A stretch of 64,000 bases of DNA from Immundisolibacter sp049322795 (GTDB lineage: Bacteria; Pseudomonadota; Gammaproteobacteria; Immundisolibacterales; Immundisolibacteraceae): assembly GCA_049322795.1 (NCBI GenBank), contig JBMOQH010000014.1:186001-250000 (forward strand), given 5' to 3'. This document shows, one piece after another, positions 52,976 through 61,074 of the stretch. The notes below the pieces were generated by a model. It was not told the DNA's origin, did no database searches, and saw nothing but the letters and a program-made list of their open reading frames with translations. Positions within the stretch are counted from its first letter, which is position 1. The number at the start of each line of letters is the position of its first letter. The translations under genes were made by a program, and so were the position numbers.

Positions 52976-53422
52976 CTAGCGCTTGGGCAGGTACTTGGCC
53001 GGAATGGAGCCCGCCGATACGCGCCACTCCAGGTTGCCCCCTTTACGCGTAGGGATGTAATCAAAGTTTGTATTTTTTGCCGTCCCGAGCTCATCAATAT
53101 TTTTCAGTGTCACCCGAATGCTTCCGTTCACACCGCTTGCACCGACGTCCACGGTGGTTACGTACTTGGCGTTGTAGGAGTCGACGTCCGCAAGACCCAA
53201 CGACGCCTGCTGATCGATGGCGGCACGCGGCAACGTGCCGTTCTCGCTGTAAAACACATCAATCGCGGTACGCGCCGCCGACGCCAACGAGGCGCCCTCC
53301 GACACCTTCGACCGAATCGTGTAGTCCTGATACGCCGGCACGGCCAGGGCGGCCAGGATGCCGATGATGGCGACCACGATCATCAGTTCGATGAGCGTGA
53401 AGCCCTGTTGTAGTTTCTGCAT
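52976..53422 (-). CDS. pilA: Type IV major pilin, cysteine-free
   Basis: A 148-residue type IVa pilin. Seen: short basic leader MQKLQQG, prepilin-peptidase site G^FTLIELMIVVAIIGILAA with E5 of the mature pilin, then AVPAYQDYTIRSKVSEG, the standard alpha-1 helix. The globular part ends WRVSAGSIPAKYLPKR. In related pilins this tail reads roughly W-x-C...KYLP-x-x-C-R with a disulfide; here both Cys are missing and the protein has none at all. The start ATG 53422 is fixed by the leader length. It has a sigma-54 promoter upstream and a terminator downstream. Confidence 0.93.
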   Translation of the reverse strand: MQKLQQGFTLIELMIVVAIIGILAALAVPAYQDYTIRSKVSEGASLASAARTAIDVFYSENGTLPRAAIDQQASLGLADVDSYNAKYVTTVDVGASGVNGSIRVTLKNIDELGTAKNTNFDYIPTRKGGNLEWRVSAGSIPAKYLPKR

Positions 53423-53548
53423 GAGGTATCTCCGGATTGTGGAATGAAGGCCCGTCTGCGTCGGCGTCGGGTCCATCCGCACCGCCGAAGCAACGTGCTA
53501 TCGGTCTGGTGCAGGCGGGCTTGAGGCCGGCTCGCGGGTAGCCTACTC

Positions 53549-53563
53549 GCAACGCCTGTGCCA
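53549..53563 (-). promoter_or_regulatory. Sigma-54 (-24/-12) promoter of the pilin gene
   Basis: Minus strand TGGCACAGGCGTTGC: TGGCAC, five bases, TTGC, a perfect match to the -24/-12 consensus with GG and GC at the right spacing. The expected start point lies near 53537, giving a leader of about 115 bases. In pseudomonads pilA is driven by sigma-54 with the PilS-PilR two-component system, so the same control is expected here; pilS/pilR are not in the window. Confidence 0.88.
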
Positions 53564-53786
53564 ATCCTATGCACACGCTGTGCGGCTACGCTGTCTCCCG
53601 GCTCTGGCACGGTCTTTCGGTCTGCCGCACGGCGCCTGAAAGGCTCGTTACATAATGATTTTAAATAATAAAATAATAAGAACGATATGCTTCGGTGTGC
53701 CGTTAAGCGCAAGCCTGAATTCGGCGCGTGAAGGGTTTTATGTCACCGATGCCCCGGCGGTTGGCAGTCGGCTAGCGCGCCGAGGA

Positions 53787-53803
53787 TTGTCAATTAATGA
53801 CAA
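53787..53803. promoter_or_regulatory. Inverted repeat in the AT-rich region upstream of pilA
   Basis: TTGTCA-N5-TGACAA, followed by another ATTGTC at 53806. It lies about 225 bases upstream of the -24 element, where enhancer sites for a sigma-54 activator are usual. PilR sites contain TGTC-type half-sites, so this may be its binding site; it could instead belong to the 3' end of the M15 peptidase gene (stop at 53830). Confidence 0.35.
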
Positions 53804-53829
53804 AAATTGTCCCTGCCGGTGCCGCTGGG

Positions 53830-54813
53830 CTACCAGCGTGCCTTCATGCCGCGCGTATCGATGTGCAAGAAAGCGCCGTGGTACGCCGTCGGCGGGTAGG
53901 CGGACAGGCCGCCGCTGAAGCGCTGCCAGTGGGCGTCGGCCTGCGCCGCGTCGACGATGTCGAACAGCAGCCGCGCGTCGCCGACGTCGTGCCGGCCGTC
54001 GGCATTGAGATCATCCATCACGCCGTCGCCGTCCTCGTCGACGAATACGTCCGCCGCGTCGCCGAACTGGTGGCGGCTCAAGCGCGAACTTCCGAGCTTG
54101 CGGTTGTAGTGCGGCGTGCGGTAGCCGCTCATGACGGTGAGACCACTGGCCGCGAGGCCGGCGCGGGCAAAACGATCGAGCGCGGCTTCCAGCGCCAGCG
54201 GCAGGCGCTCGCGCAAGACCACGTAGCGGGCACCGCTCGAATCCTGCTTGCAGACGAATTGGCCGAGCGTCAACCGCGGCGTCAACGGCAGTTCGGCGGT
54301 GCGGGCGTTGACCTCGATGAAGCCGTCCGGCTGGCGGTAGATGGCCTGCCCGGCCGGGTGCTGCGGGTAGTCGCCGATGAGGTAGCCGTTCAGCATGCCG
54401 CCGCGCAGCGCCCGCCGCGGCGTGGTGACCAGCGCCGTGAAGCGCATGCGGGCGCCGTCCGTGCGGGTGATTTCGAGCGTGTAGGCGCCCGGCCGGCCGG
54501 GCGCGGTCCAGCGCCAGCGCGCCGGGCCGAGGCGCTGCACGGCGCCGGCGCCGGCGTCGAGCGCGAACGCGCCGCGCAGCCCATCCTCCACCTGCAAGGT
54601 GACCGCCTGCCCCGGCGCCGCGACCAGCGGATTGACCGCCAGCGCCGAGCGCTCGGCACCCCAGCGCACGCTGAACCCGGCCCCGCCGACCGCCGCCGAG
54701 GGCGGCGTCAGCATGGCCAGCTGCAGCGGCGCCGCCCGGACCATGCCGGCCATGCCGAGCGCGCCCGCGCACAGCACGCCGGCCAGCCAACGACCGTATA
54801 CACGCCGGCCCAT
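53830..54813 (-). CDS. Exported M15-type peptidoglycan peptidase with acidic calcium-loop-like insert
   Basis: A 327-residue protein: signal peptide (LAGVLCAGALGMAGMVRA), an N-terminal beta-rich domain (about 30-190), and a C-terminal M15 peptidase domain. Seen: SGYRTPHYNRKLG, zinc-site SRHQFGDAAD (H248, D255) and the last ligand FLHIDTRG (H317). Directly after the first motif comes an insert with alternating Asp and Gly (259-276) shaped like paired EF-hand/TSP3 loops. It resembles YcbK/MepK-type D,D-endopeptidases or D-Ala carboxypeptidases; which bond it cuts is not known. The start follows AGGGAG and lies 2 bases behind the L,D-transpeptidase stop; E. coli likewise has ycbB next to ycbK. 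Confidence 0.85.
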   Translation of the reverse strand: MGRRVYGRWLAGVLCAGALGMAGMVRAAPLQLAMLTPPSAAVGGAGFSVRWGAERSALAVNPLVAAPGQAVTLQVEDGLRGAFALDAGAGAVQRLGPARWRWTAPGRPGAYTLEITRTDGARMRFTALVTTPRRALRGGMLNGYLIGDYPQHPAGQAIYRQPDGFIEVNARTAELPLTPRLTLGQFVCKQDSSGARYVVLRERLPLALEAALDRFARAGLAASGLTVMSGYRTPHYNRKLGSSRLSRHQFGDAADVFVDEDGDGVMDDLNADGRHDVGDARLLFDIVDAAQADAHWQRFSGGLSAYPPTAYHGAFLHIDTRGMKARW

Positions 54814-54815
54814 GC

Positions 54816-56426
54816 TCACTCTCCCTGAAGCGGCGCCGCCAGGGCGGCGGCGAGCGGTCCGTCGCGGTCGTAGATGTCGCGCCGGAACTGCACCGCTCCG
54901 TCGCTGTCGACCCAGGCGGTCCAATAGAGGAGGTAGACCGGCACCGGACGGCGCAAGTTCACGGTGCGCGTCTTTTCGCTGTCGATGGCCTCACGCAGCG
55001 CCTCCGGCGGCCAGCGCGGATCGTCCGCCAGCAGCCAGTCGGCCAGCGCGAGCGGCTGCTGCACGCGGATGCAGCCGGAGCTGAACCCGCGCTCGGCATG
55101 GGCAAACAGACCGCGCGACGGCGTGTCGTGCAGGTACACGTCGTGGGCATTCGGGAACATGAACTTGATCTGCCCCAGCGCGTTCCACGGGCCGGGGTCC
55201 TGGCGCAGACGAAACGGCAGCGGCGCCCGCACGCGCTGCCAGTCGATGGTCGCCGGGTCGAGCTCGCGCGCCGCCTCGCCCCAGCCGCGCAGCACGCGCA
55301 GGCGCTCGCGGGCGAGGTAGGCCGGGTCGCGGCGGATCAGCGGCAGCTTGTCCTCGGCCGCCAGGCGGGGCGGCACTTCCCAGTAGGGATTCAGCACCAG
55401 GTAGCGGATGCGGTCGGCGAACTCGGGGGTCGGCCGGTACGGCTGGCCGACGATGACGCGCGTGCGCAGCACCACCTCGGGGCCGTCGATGGCCTCCAGC
55501 GTGAAGGCGGCCACGTTGACGCGCACCTGCCGCCGTCCGGGTGTCTCGCCCAGCCAGCGCCGCCGCTCCAGGTTGGCGACGATCTGCGCCGCGCGCGTCG
55601 CCGCCGGGGTGTTCAGCGCCCGGCGCGTCTGACGGCCGACGGCGCCGTCCACGTCAAGGCCGTGGCGGGCCTGGAACCGCCGCACGGCCGCTTCGAGGGG
55701 TGCGTCGTAGAGGTCGCTCGCCTCGCCGACGGGCCCGTCCATGGCCTCGCGCGCCAGTCGCGTGCGCAGCGCCGCAACCGCCGCATCGCGGTCGCCGGGA
55801 CGAAGCGTGGATCCGTCCGGCAGCGCCGGCCAGCCACCGGACTCGGCGATGGACCGGTAACGAACCAGCGCGTCCTGCAGCCGGGAATAGCCGGCCAGCG
55901 GGGACACCAGACCCTCGAGGAACGCGGCCGCGGACGGGGCAGCCGCCAGGTGCGCCGGCAGGTCCGCATCCAGCGCCAGAAACTCCCGCCGCGGGTTCAG
56001 CGAGCCGGGCTCGATGCGTCCGCTGCGCACGTGCGAGCCGAGCAGCAGCAGGCCGTCGCTGATCAGAAGGTCGAGCTTCGCCTGGGCGGCGGGCGTGGCA
56101 TCGCCCCGCCGGGAATCGATGACGGGAAGGTGGTAGTTGCCCGTGGCAAGGCCGTGGGCAGCGGCAGCGGCGAGCGCCGCGCGGGCCTCGTCCGCCCGCG
56201 CGCCGGCCCACAGCGGCGCGAAGTCACGACCTGCATACAGCGCGCGCAGCAGCTCCGGCGCGTACAGCGAATGGTCGGCTGGCGCCGTCAGACCGGCCCG
56301 CAGTGCGTCCGCCACCGGCTCGGCGACGGCGGGACCGCCGCACACACCAGCCGCCAGCAGCGCGCGGAACAGCCAGACAAACCCCTGGCGGCGGCACGCG
56401 GCCCCAAGCGACGCCGCCGCCGCCAT
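54816..56426 (-). CDS. ldtD: L,D-transpeptidase of the YcbB (LdtD) type
   Basis: A 536-residue exported enzyme. Seen: signal peptide (WLFRALLAAGVCGGPAVAEP), a peptidoglycan-binding domain (about 230-290; LYDAPLEAAVRRFQARHGLDVDG), and the YkuD catalytic domain with HAERGFSSGCIRV (H443, nucleophile C452). It forms 3-3 cross-links between stem peptides or attaches proteins in the periplasm. Size and order match E. coli LdtD (YcbB). It is followed by the M15 peptidase gene, suggesting a cell-wall remodelling operon. Confidence 0.92.
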   Translation of the reverse strand: MAAAASLGAACRRQGFVWLFRALLAAGVCGGPAVAEPVADALRAGLTAPADHSLYAPELLRALYAGRDFAPLWAGARADEARAALAAAAAHGLATGNYHLPVIDSRRGDATPAAQAKLDLLISDGLLLLGSHVRSGRIEPGSLNPRREFLALDADLPAHLAAAPSAAAFLEGLVSPLAGYSRLQDALVRYRSIAESGGWPALPDGSTLRPGDRDAAVAALRTRLAREAMDGPVGEASDLYDAPLEAAVRRFQARHGLDVDGAVGRQTRRALNTPAATRAAQIVANLERRRWLGETPGRRQVRVNVAAFTLEAIDGPEVVLRTRVIVGQPYRPTPEFADRIRYLVLNPYWEVPPRLAAEDKLPLIRRDPAYLARERLRVLRGWGEAARELDPATIDWQRVRAPLPFRLRQDPGPWNALGQIKFMFPNAHDVYLHDTPSRGLFAHAERGFSSGCIRVQQPLALADWLLADDPRWPPEALREAIDSEKTRTVNLRRPVPVYLLYWTAWVDSDGAVQFRRDIYDRDGPLAAALAAPLQGE

Positions 56427-56434
56427 GCGCGCAC

Positions 56435-56920
56435 TCAGTGGTGGTGACCGCCCGGGCCGTGCACGTGGCCGTGAGCCAGCTCTTCGGCGGTGGCGGCGCG
56501 CACGCCGAGCACTTCGACCGCGAAGTGCAGCGTCTGCCCGGCCAGGGGATGGTTGGCGTCGATGACTACGCCGTCCTCGTTCACCTCGGTGACGCGCACG
56601 TTCATCCGCCCACCGTGCTCGTCGGCGGCGTGGAACTGCATGCCGGGCTCGATGTCGATGCCGTCCGGGAAGCGGTCGCGCGGCACCACCTGCACCCGCG
56701 CCGGGCTGTGCTCGCCGTAGGCCTCGGCGGGCGCGATGGTGATGTCGAGCTTGTCACCGGCGGCGCGGCCGGCGAGCTGCTTTTCGAGCCCGGCGATGAC
56801 CGATCGGCGGCCCTGGACGTAGGCGAACGGCTCGGCGGTGGTGGCGCTGTCGAGCACCTCGCCAGCGTCGTCGCGCAGGGTATAGGCAAGGGTCACGACG
56901 CAATCGTCGGCAATATTCAC
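56435..56920 (-). CDS. slyD: SlyD-type FKBP peptidyl-prolyl isomerase
   Basis: A 161-residue FKBP with an inserted chaperone flap. Seen: VTLAYTLRDDAGEVLDS, AYVQGRRSVIAGLEKQLAG, insert-flap region DITIAPAEAYGEHSPARVQVV, and a His-rich metal-binding tail (HGHVHGPGGHHH). SlyD helps fold proteins and supplies nickel to hydrogenases in some species. It ends 8 bases before the L,D-transpeptidase gene begins on the same strand. Confidence 0.95.
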   Translation of the reverse strand: MNIADDCVVTLAYTLRDDAGEVLDSATTAEPFAYVQGRRSVIAGLEKQLAGRAAGDKLDITIAPAEAYGEHSPARVQVVPRDRFPDGIDIEPGMQFHAADEHGGRMNVRVTEVNEDGVVIDANHPLAGQTLHFAVEVLGVRAATAEELAHGHVHGPGGHHH

Positions 56921-56989
56921 GGTTCGGCTCCGGGTGAGGGGGTCGGGACAAGTCTAGCAGCGGCCCCGAAACGGGCCGGACGGCATCGA

Positions 56990-57946
56990 TCAGGCGGCGG
57001 CGAAATGCTGGCGCGCGAAGGCCACCCGCTCGGCGACGCTCGCGCCGTCGCGGCCAAGCGCGTCCACCGTGGCCAGACGCGGCAGCAGGCCGGTCTGGTT
57101 GGCGATCTGGATGTTGAGGCCGGGACGGGCGTTCATTTCCAGCATCATGGGCCCGAAGTCGCGGTCCAGCACGAAATCGACGCCCAGATAACCCAGGCCG
57201 CTGATGTCGTAACAGCGGGCGGCCAGCTCCAGCAGCGTGTCCCACTGCGGCACCTGCACGCCGCTGATGGGGTTGCCGGTGTCGATGTGTTCGTCGACGA
57301 CCTCGTTGCGCCACACGCCGCGGCCGGTGACGCCGCTGGCGATGTCGATGCCGGCGCCGATGGCGCCCTGGTGCAGGTTGGCCTTGCCGTCGGACAGCGC
57401 GGTCGGCAGGCGCACCATGGCCAGCACCGGGTAGCCGCGGTACACCACCGTGCGCAGGTCCGGCACGCCCTGGTGGGAGATGGGCTCGAACACCGAGTCG
57501 ATCTTGACCCGATACTCGATCATCGCCGCGTCCGGCTGGCCGCCCAGGCTGTAGAGCCCGGACAGGGTGTTCGAGATGTGGTGCTCGAGCTCGTCCTCGG
57601 TCAGCAGGGCGCCGCTCGCCTTGCGGTAGCGGCCCTTGCGCTTGCCGACGATGACCAGCACGCCGTTGCCGCCGCTGCCGTTGACCGGCTTGACGACGAA
57701 ATCGTCGCGGCCGTCGAGCAGCTTGGGCAGCTCGACCACTTCGTGCTGGATGCGCAGCACGCCATAGAGCTCCGGCACGCGGATGCCGGCCTCCTGCGCC
57801 AGCGTCTTGGTGCGCACCTTGTCGTCCACCAGCGGGTACAGGCGGCGCGGGTTGACCTGCGCGATGAAGTCGCCGTTGCGCTGGTTCATGCCGAGCACGC
57901 CGGCGCGGCGCAGCGCCCGGGCGCGCTGCCAGGGAAAGGCGATCAT
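56990..57946 (-). CDS. RimK-like ATP-grasp ligase (alpha-L-glutamate ligase homologue)
   Basis: A 318-residue ATP-grasp protein. Seen: VDDKVRTKTLAQEAGIRVPELYG, FVVKPVNGSGGNGVLVI (ATP-binding Lys and Gly-rich loop) and the metal-binding FGPMMLEMNARPGLN (E-M-N). It would join an amino acid to a carboxylate using ATP. It overlaps by four bases the gene for a transglutaminase-fold membrane protein, which follows a retropepsin-like gene, a trio known from genome surveys as a predicted peptide-modification system whose target is unknown. Start ATG 57946; the open frame upstream is from another reading of the neighbour gene. Confidence 0.87.
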   Translation of the reverse strand: MIAFPWQRARALRRAGVLGMNQRNGDFIAQVNPRRLYPLVDDKVRTKTLAQEAGIRVPELYGVLRIQHEVVELPKLLDGRDDFVVKPVNGSGGNGVLVIVGKRKGRYRKASGALLTEDELEHHISNTLSGLYSLGGQPDAAMIEYRVKIDSVFEPISHQGVPDLRTVVYRGYPVLAMVRLPTALSDGKANLHQGAIGAGIDIASGVTGRGVWRNEVVDEHIDTGNPISGVQVPQWDTLLELAARCYDISGLGYLGVDFVLDRDFGPMMLEMNARPGLNIQIANQTGLLPRLATVDALGRDGASVAERVAFARQHFAAA

Positions 57947-59457
57947 CGGGCCAGTGCCCGGAAGCGCGCGAGCTCGGTCAGTCGATAACCGGTGTAGCGG
58001 CCGAGGACCAACATGGCTGCCAGCACGATCAGCAGCAGTTCCGGGAACATGAACACCAGGTGCTGCAACTGCCGGTCGGTCATCGCCAGGTAGGCCAGCG
58101 AGGCGGCCAGCAGGCTGCCGGCGGCCTGTTGCAGCGCCTCTCTGGGGCCGGCTTCCTCCCAGCCGATGGACATGCGCTCGATGGTCATGGTCAGGATCAC
58201 CATCGGGAACAGCGCGACCGACAGCCCGGCACCGATGCCGAGCTGATGGGTGACGACGCTGATGCCGGCCATCATCAGCACCACCACGGTCAGCACCGAG
58301 GCCAGGCGCGGCACCAGCAGCAGCTTGAGCCGCTCCATGTAGAAGCGCGCCAGCAGACCCAGCGCCACGATGCCGGTGAACAGCAGGATGCCGTTCAGCA
58401 GCCGGGTTTCGCGAAACGCCAGCGCGATCAGGATCGGCGCGAAGGTGCCGAACGCCTTGATGCCGACCACGTTGCGCAGCAGCACGATGATCAGCGCGCC
58501 CAGCGGCATGGTCAGCACCACCCGGTACACCATCTGCATCTGCACCGGCAGGCTCAGCAGCGAGAACTGCAACGCCATCGAACCGCGTTCGGCGGCGCGC
58601 TGGCGGGCCGCGGCGAGCGCCTCGTAGGTGTTCTCGGCGGCCGAGAACTCGAGCCGCAAGTGGCGCACGCCGTCGCTTTCGCGCAGCGGCGGCTGGCCGC
58701 GCGACCAGACCAGAAAACCCTGCGGACGACCCTGGGCGCCGGTTTGTGGGTCGAACCACAGCCAGCGCTCGCCGTTATGGACCTCGAGCAAGGTCAGCAG
58801 CGGCAGGCGACGCCCTTCCCTGCTCAGCAGAAAGCCGTACACCGGCCGGGCGGCGATGCCGGCACTCGCCAGAATCTGTGTCGCCACGAACGCCCGCCGT
58901 TCGGGCGAGTCATCGCCTGCCAACAGCAGGTTGATGTCCGAGTTGTCGCGCGCGCGAAGGCGAGTCAGGGTCTCACCGGCGAACGTTGCGATGTCGGCGG
59001 AATGCGCGCGCACCTGCCCGACCAAGGTGTCGGCCACCGCCGCCTCGGCATCGCCGAATTGCGGCGGCTCGACCGGCGGCGCCCGGCCGGACGCCGGCTC
59101 GCGGGCTTCCGGATACACCACCGCCTGGTAGTACAGCTCCTGCTCACCGCGGGCCCGGCGAATGGCCCACAGCGCCTCGCGGTCGCCATCCTTCACCGCC
59201 GTGGACAGGCCGTAGCCGCTCGACACGAAGGTCTCGTCGAGCAGGGCGAAGCCCGGCGGGCGCAGCGGCACCGCCAGGCGCACCTTGACCGGCCTGCCGG
59301 ACTGCGCGGTGAAGCGCACGCGCGCCTCGACCGTCCAGGCGCCGATGGCGTTCTCGGCGCGGATCGGCACGCCCAGTTCCAGCCACTTGTACAGGAACAG
59401 GCTGCCGCCGCCGGCGACCAGCAGCAGACACAGGATCAGCAGGTGACGGTTGCGCAC
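57943..59457 (-). CDS. Membrane protein with inactive-transglutaminase domain and seven helices
   Basis: A 504-residue protein. An N-terminal helix (HLLILCLLLVAGGGSLFLY) leads to a large extracytoplasmic region of transglutaminase type (about 30-250; YGFLLSREGRRLPLLTLLEVHNGERWLWFDPQTG), lacking an obvious Cys nucleophile, then about seven helices (about 270-495). This matches the UUP/transglutaminase-7TM family always found with retropepsin and ATP-grasp partners. The start is GTG at 59457, four bases past the retropepsin stop. Function unknown; it may present or sense the ligase substrate at the membrane. Confidence 0.83.
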   Translation of the reverse strand: MRNRHLLILCLLLVAGGGSLFLYKWLELGVPIRAENAIGAWTVEARVRFTAQSGRPVKVRLAVPLRPPGFALLDETFVSSGYGLSTAVKDGDREALWAIRRARGEQELYYQAVVYPEAREPASGRAPPVEPPQFGDAEAAVADTLVGQVRAHSADIATFAGETLTRLRARDNSDINLLLAGDDSPERRAFVATQILASAGIAARPVYGFLLSREGRRLPLLTLLEVHNGERWLWFDPQTGAQGRPQGFLVWSRGQPPLRESDGVRHLRLEFSAAENTYEALAAARQRAAERGSMALQFSLLSLPVQMQMVYRVVLTMPLGALIIVLLRNVVGIKAFGTFAPILIALAFRETRLLNGILLFTGIVALGLLARFYMERLKLLLVPRLASVLTVVVLMMAGISVVTHQLGIGAGLSVALFPMVILTMTIERMSIGWEEAGPREALQQAAGSLLAASLAYLAMTDRQLQHLVFMFPELLLIVLAAMLVLGRYTGYRLTELARFRALAR

Positions 59458-59461
59458 GGCT

Positions 59462-59977
59462 TCACTTGCCCAGGGTCGAGGTGTCGTCGCAGCGCGGCGC
59501 GCGCATGAAGGTCCGCGCCGGATCCACGACGGCAAGCCCGGCCAGCGCCTTGCGCCCCAGCAGCAGCGGATAGATGAAACGGCCGCGGTCGGTGAGGTTG
59601 ACCTCCACGGTGCGCAGTTCGTCGCCCAGACACAGCGGCAGGCGAATCACCGGCCGCCGGTCGTAGGGGCCCTGGTGACGCTTGATGCGCACGTAACGCG
59701 CGACCGGTTGCTCGACCAGCGGCGCCTGGTCGGCGCCGGAACGGCTCGGGCGAAAACGCACCCAGCGCTGCCCGTCACGTTCGAACGGCGTGATGTCAGT
59801 CGCGTCCAGCGACGAGCTCTTTGCGCCAGTGTCGAGCTTGGCCTTGACCCGCAGCGGCTGGCCGTCGAGGTGCAGCTCGACGAACTCGACCCAACCGTGG
59901 GTGCCACGCGCGCTCGCCACGGGCGCGACGGCAAGCAGGCACAGCACGGCGGCGAGCGCGACACGGACTTGGCGCAT
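59462..59977 (-). CDS. Exported retropepsin-like aspartic protease (formerly 'ATP-dependent zinc protease')
   Basis: A 171-residue protein with a signal peptide (VALAAVLCLLAVAPVASA) and the aspartyl-protease loop LDTGAKSSS (D49-T-G-A), followed by FRPSRSG and PLLLGRKALAG, the second half of a single-domain retropepsin. The older family name 'ATP-dependent zinc protease' comes from COG4067. Periplasmic dimer expected. First gene of the three-gene unit with the transglutaminase-7TM protein and the ATP-grasp ligase. Confidence 0.85.
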   Translation of the reverse strand: MRQVRVALAAVLCLLAVAPVASARGTHGWVEFVELHLDGQPLRVKAKLDTGAKSSSLDATDITPFERDGQRWVRFRPSRSGADQAPLVEQPVARYVRIKRHQGPYDRRPVIRLPLCLGDELRTVEVNLTDRGRFIYPLLLGRKALAGLAVVDPARTFMRAPRCDDTSTLGK

Positions 59978-60060
59978 GGAAATATCGGGCGGGTGACTGA
60001 CGGTGAGCCGCGGCGCGCCGCGGCGGGCGGCATTCTATATGAAGGGCCGTTGGCGCCGGC

Positions 60061-60612
60061 TCAGCGGAACGGATTGCTCGCCTGCAGCGCCAGCAGGCGC
60101 TGGTGCAGGCCCGGATGCTCGGACAGCACGCGGTATTCGAGCAGCCGCAGCACGGTGCGCAGGGCGCGCCAGTCGTCGAGCAGCGGTTGCGGGCCGGTCA
60201 GCAGCTCCCGCGCCTCGTGCAGGGCGGAACGCAGATAGTCGCTGGCCGGCCGCTGGTCGACCTCCCGCTCGAGCGCGCTCACGATGCGCTCGAATTCGCG
60301 CTCGTCGAACCACACCCCGAAGCAGGCGTCGCAGTAGTCCACCGTCACGCCGGTGTGACCGTACTCCAGCGCATGCAGCGCGCCGTCGCCGGTCGGGCAG
60401 CGGCCGCTGCGCGGGGCATGGCGGAACTGCTCCGGGTCGGACCACAGCTCGACGCCCAGCGTGGCAAGGTCGGCGTCGGCCGCGTCGCGCGCCGCTTCCA
60501 GCGCGTGCGCCTCCAGCCACAGGCCGCGACAGCGCGGGCAGCGGCTGACCGGCACCTGTTGCAAGACGCCGGCCACCAGGGCGACGGCGCAGCGTGGACA
60601 TTCAGCTGACAT
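60061..60612 (-). CDS. Zinc-finger protein with two TFIIB-type motifs
   Basis: A 183-residue soluble protein. Seen: C-x2-C pairs in the N-terminal MSAECPRCAVAL and SRCPRCRGLWL, and a second set in RCPTGDG and YCDACFGVWFD, a doubled zf-TFIIB/YacG-like pattern ending in the G-x-W-x-(D/E) signature. The C-terminal half (about 95-183) is helical, charged and without a known motif. Function unknown; nucleic-acid or protein binding is possible. Confidence 0.78.
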   Translation of the reverse strand: MSAECPRCAVALVAGVLQQVPVSRCPRCRGLWLEAHALEAARDAADADLATLGVELWSDPEQFRHAPRSGRCPTGDGALHALEYGHTGVTVDYCDACFGVWFDEREFERIVSALEREVDQRPASDYLRSALHEARELLTGPQPLLDDWRALRTVLRLLEYRVLSEHPGLHQRLLALQASNPFR

Positions 60613-60630
60613 GCGGGGCTCCTTGAAACG

Positions 60631-61074
60631 TCACTCGGGCAGCACGGCATAGCCGCGCCCGGCGTAATCGAACCCGTCGAGTTCGAAATCCCGCCGCGCA
60701 TACGGTGCGTGGCGATTCAGGTAATAGGCGCGGATTTCCGCGATGCGCCCGCCACGCAGGCGATACCACTCGGCGCCTCGCATCAGTTCCGCCGGGCCTG
60801 CCCCGCGCGTGCCGGGCGGCGTCCAGCGCAAGGTCCACTCGATGACCGCCTCGTCGTCCTGCGCGATGCCGTGATCGACCGTCCAGTGGCCGGCTATGCG
60901 CGGCTGCATGCGCGCCCAGTGCTCGGCCAGCGCGGCGGCGCCGCGCACCGGCGCGTGGTGCGTGAAGTAATGCACCACGTCCTCGCAGAACGTGGCCTGC
61001 ATGGCCGCCCGGTCGGCGGCGTTGCAGCCGGCGTAGTAGCGGCGGATGAGGTCCAGCACGGACGCAGCGTTCAT
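60631..61074 (-). CDS. NTF2/SnoaL-like small protein
   Basis: A 147-residue protein with the cone-shaped NTF2-like fold. Seen: LDLIRRYYAGCNAADRAAMQATFCEDVVHYF and the C-terminal strand EWYRLRGGRIAEIRAYYL, typical of SnoaL/ketosteroid-isomerase relatives. No clear catalytic residue is assigned. The ATG at 61074 overlaps the stop of the upstream small membrane gene by four bases. Confidence 0.8.
   Translation of the reverse strand: MNAASVLDLIRRYYAGCNAADRAAMQATFCEDVVHYFTHHAPVRGAAALAEHWARMQPRIAGHWTVDHGIAQDDEAVIEWTLRWTPPGTRGAGPAELMRGAEWYRLRGGRIAEIRAYYLNRHAPYARRDFELDGFDYAGRGYAVLPE

Larger units (their letters stand above)
53423..53829. other. Intergenic regulatory region upstream of pilA
   Basis: No gene is supported in these 407 bases. 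It holds the sigma-54 promoter (53549-53563), an AT-rich patch at 53653-53690 that contrasts sharply with the GC-rich background and may aid DNA bending, and the TTGTCA/TGACAA dyad. The rest carries nothing I recognise. Confidence 0.7.

Noticed and set aside
53605..53619. Second sigma-54-like site on the plus strand (TGGCAC-N5-TTCG)
   Set aside because: The essential GC of the -12 element is missing and it points toward the end of a minus-strand gene, not a start.
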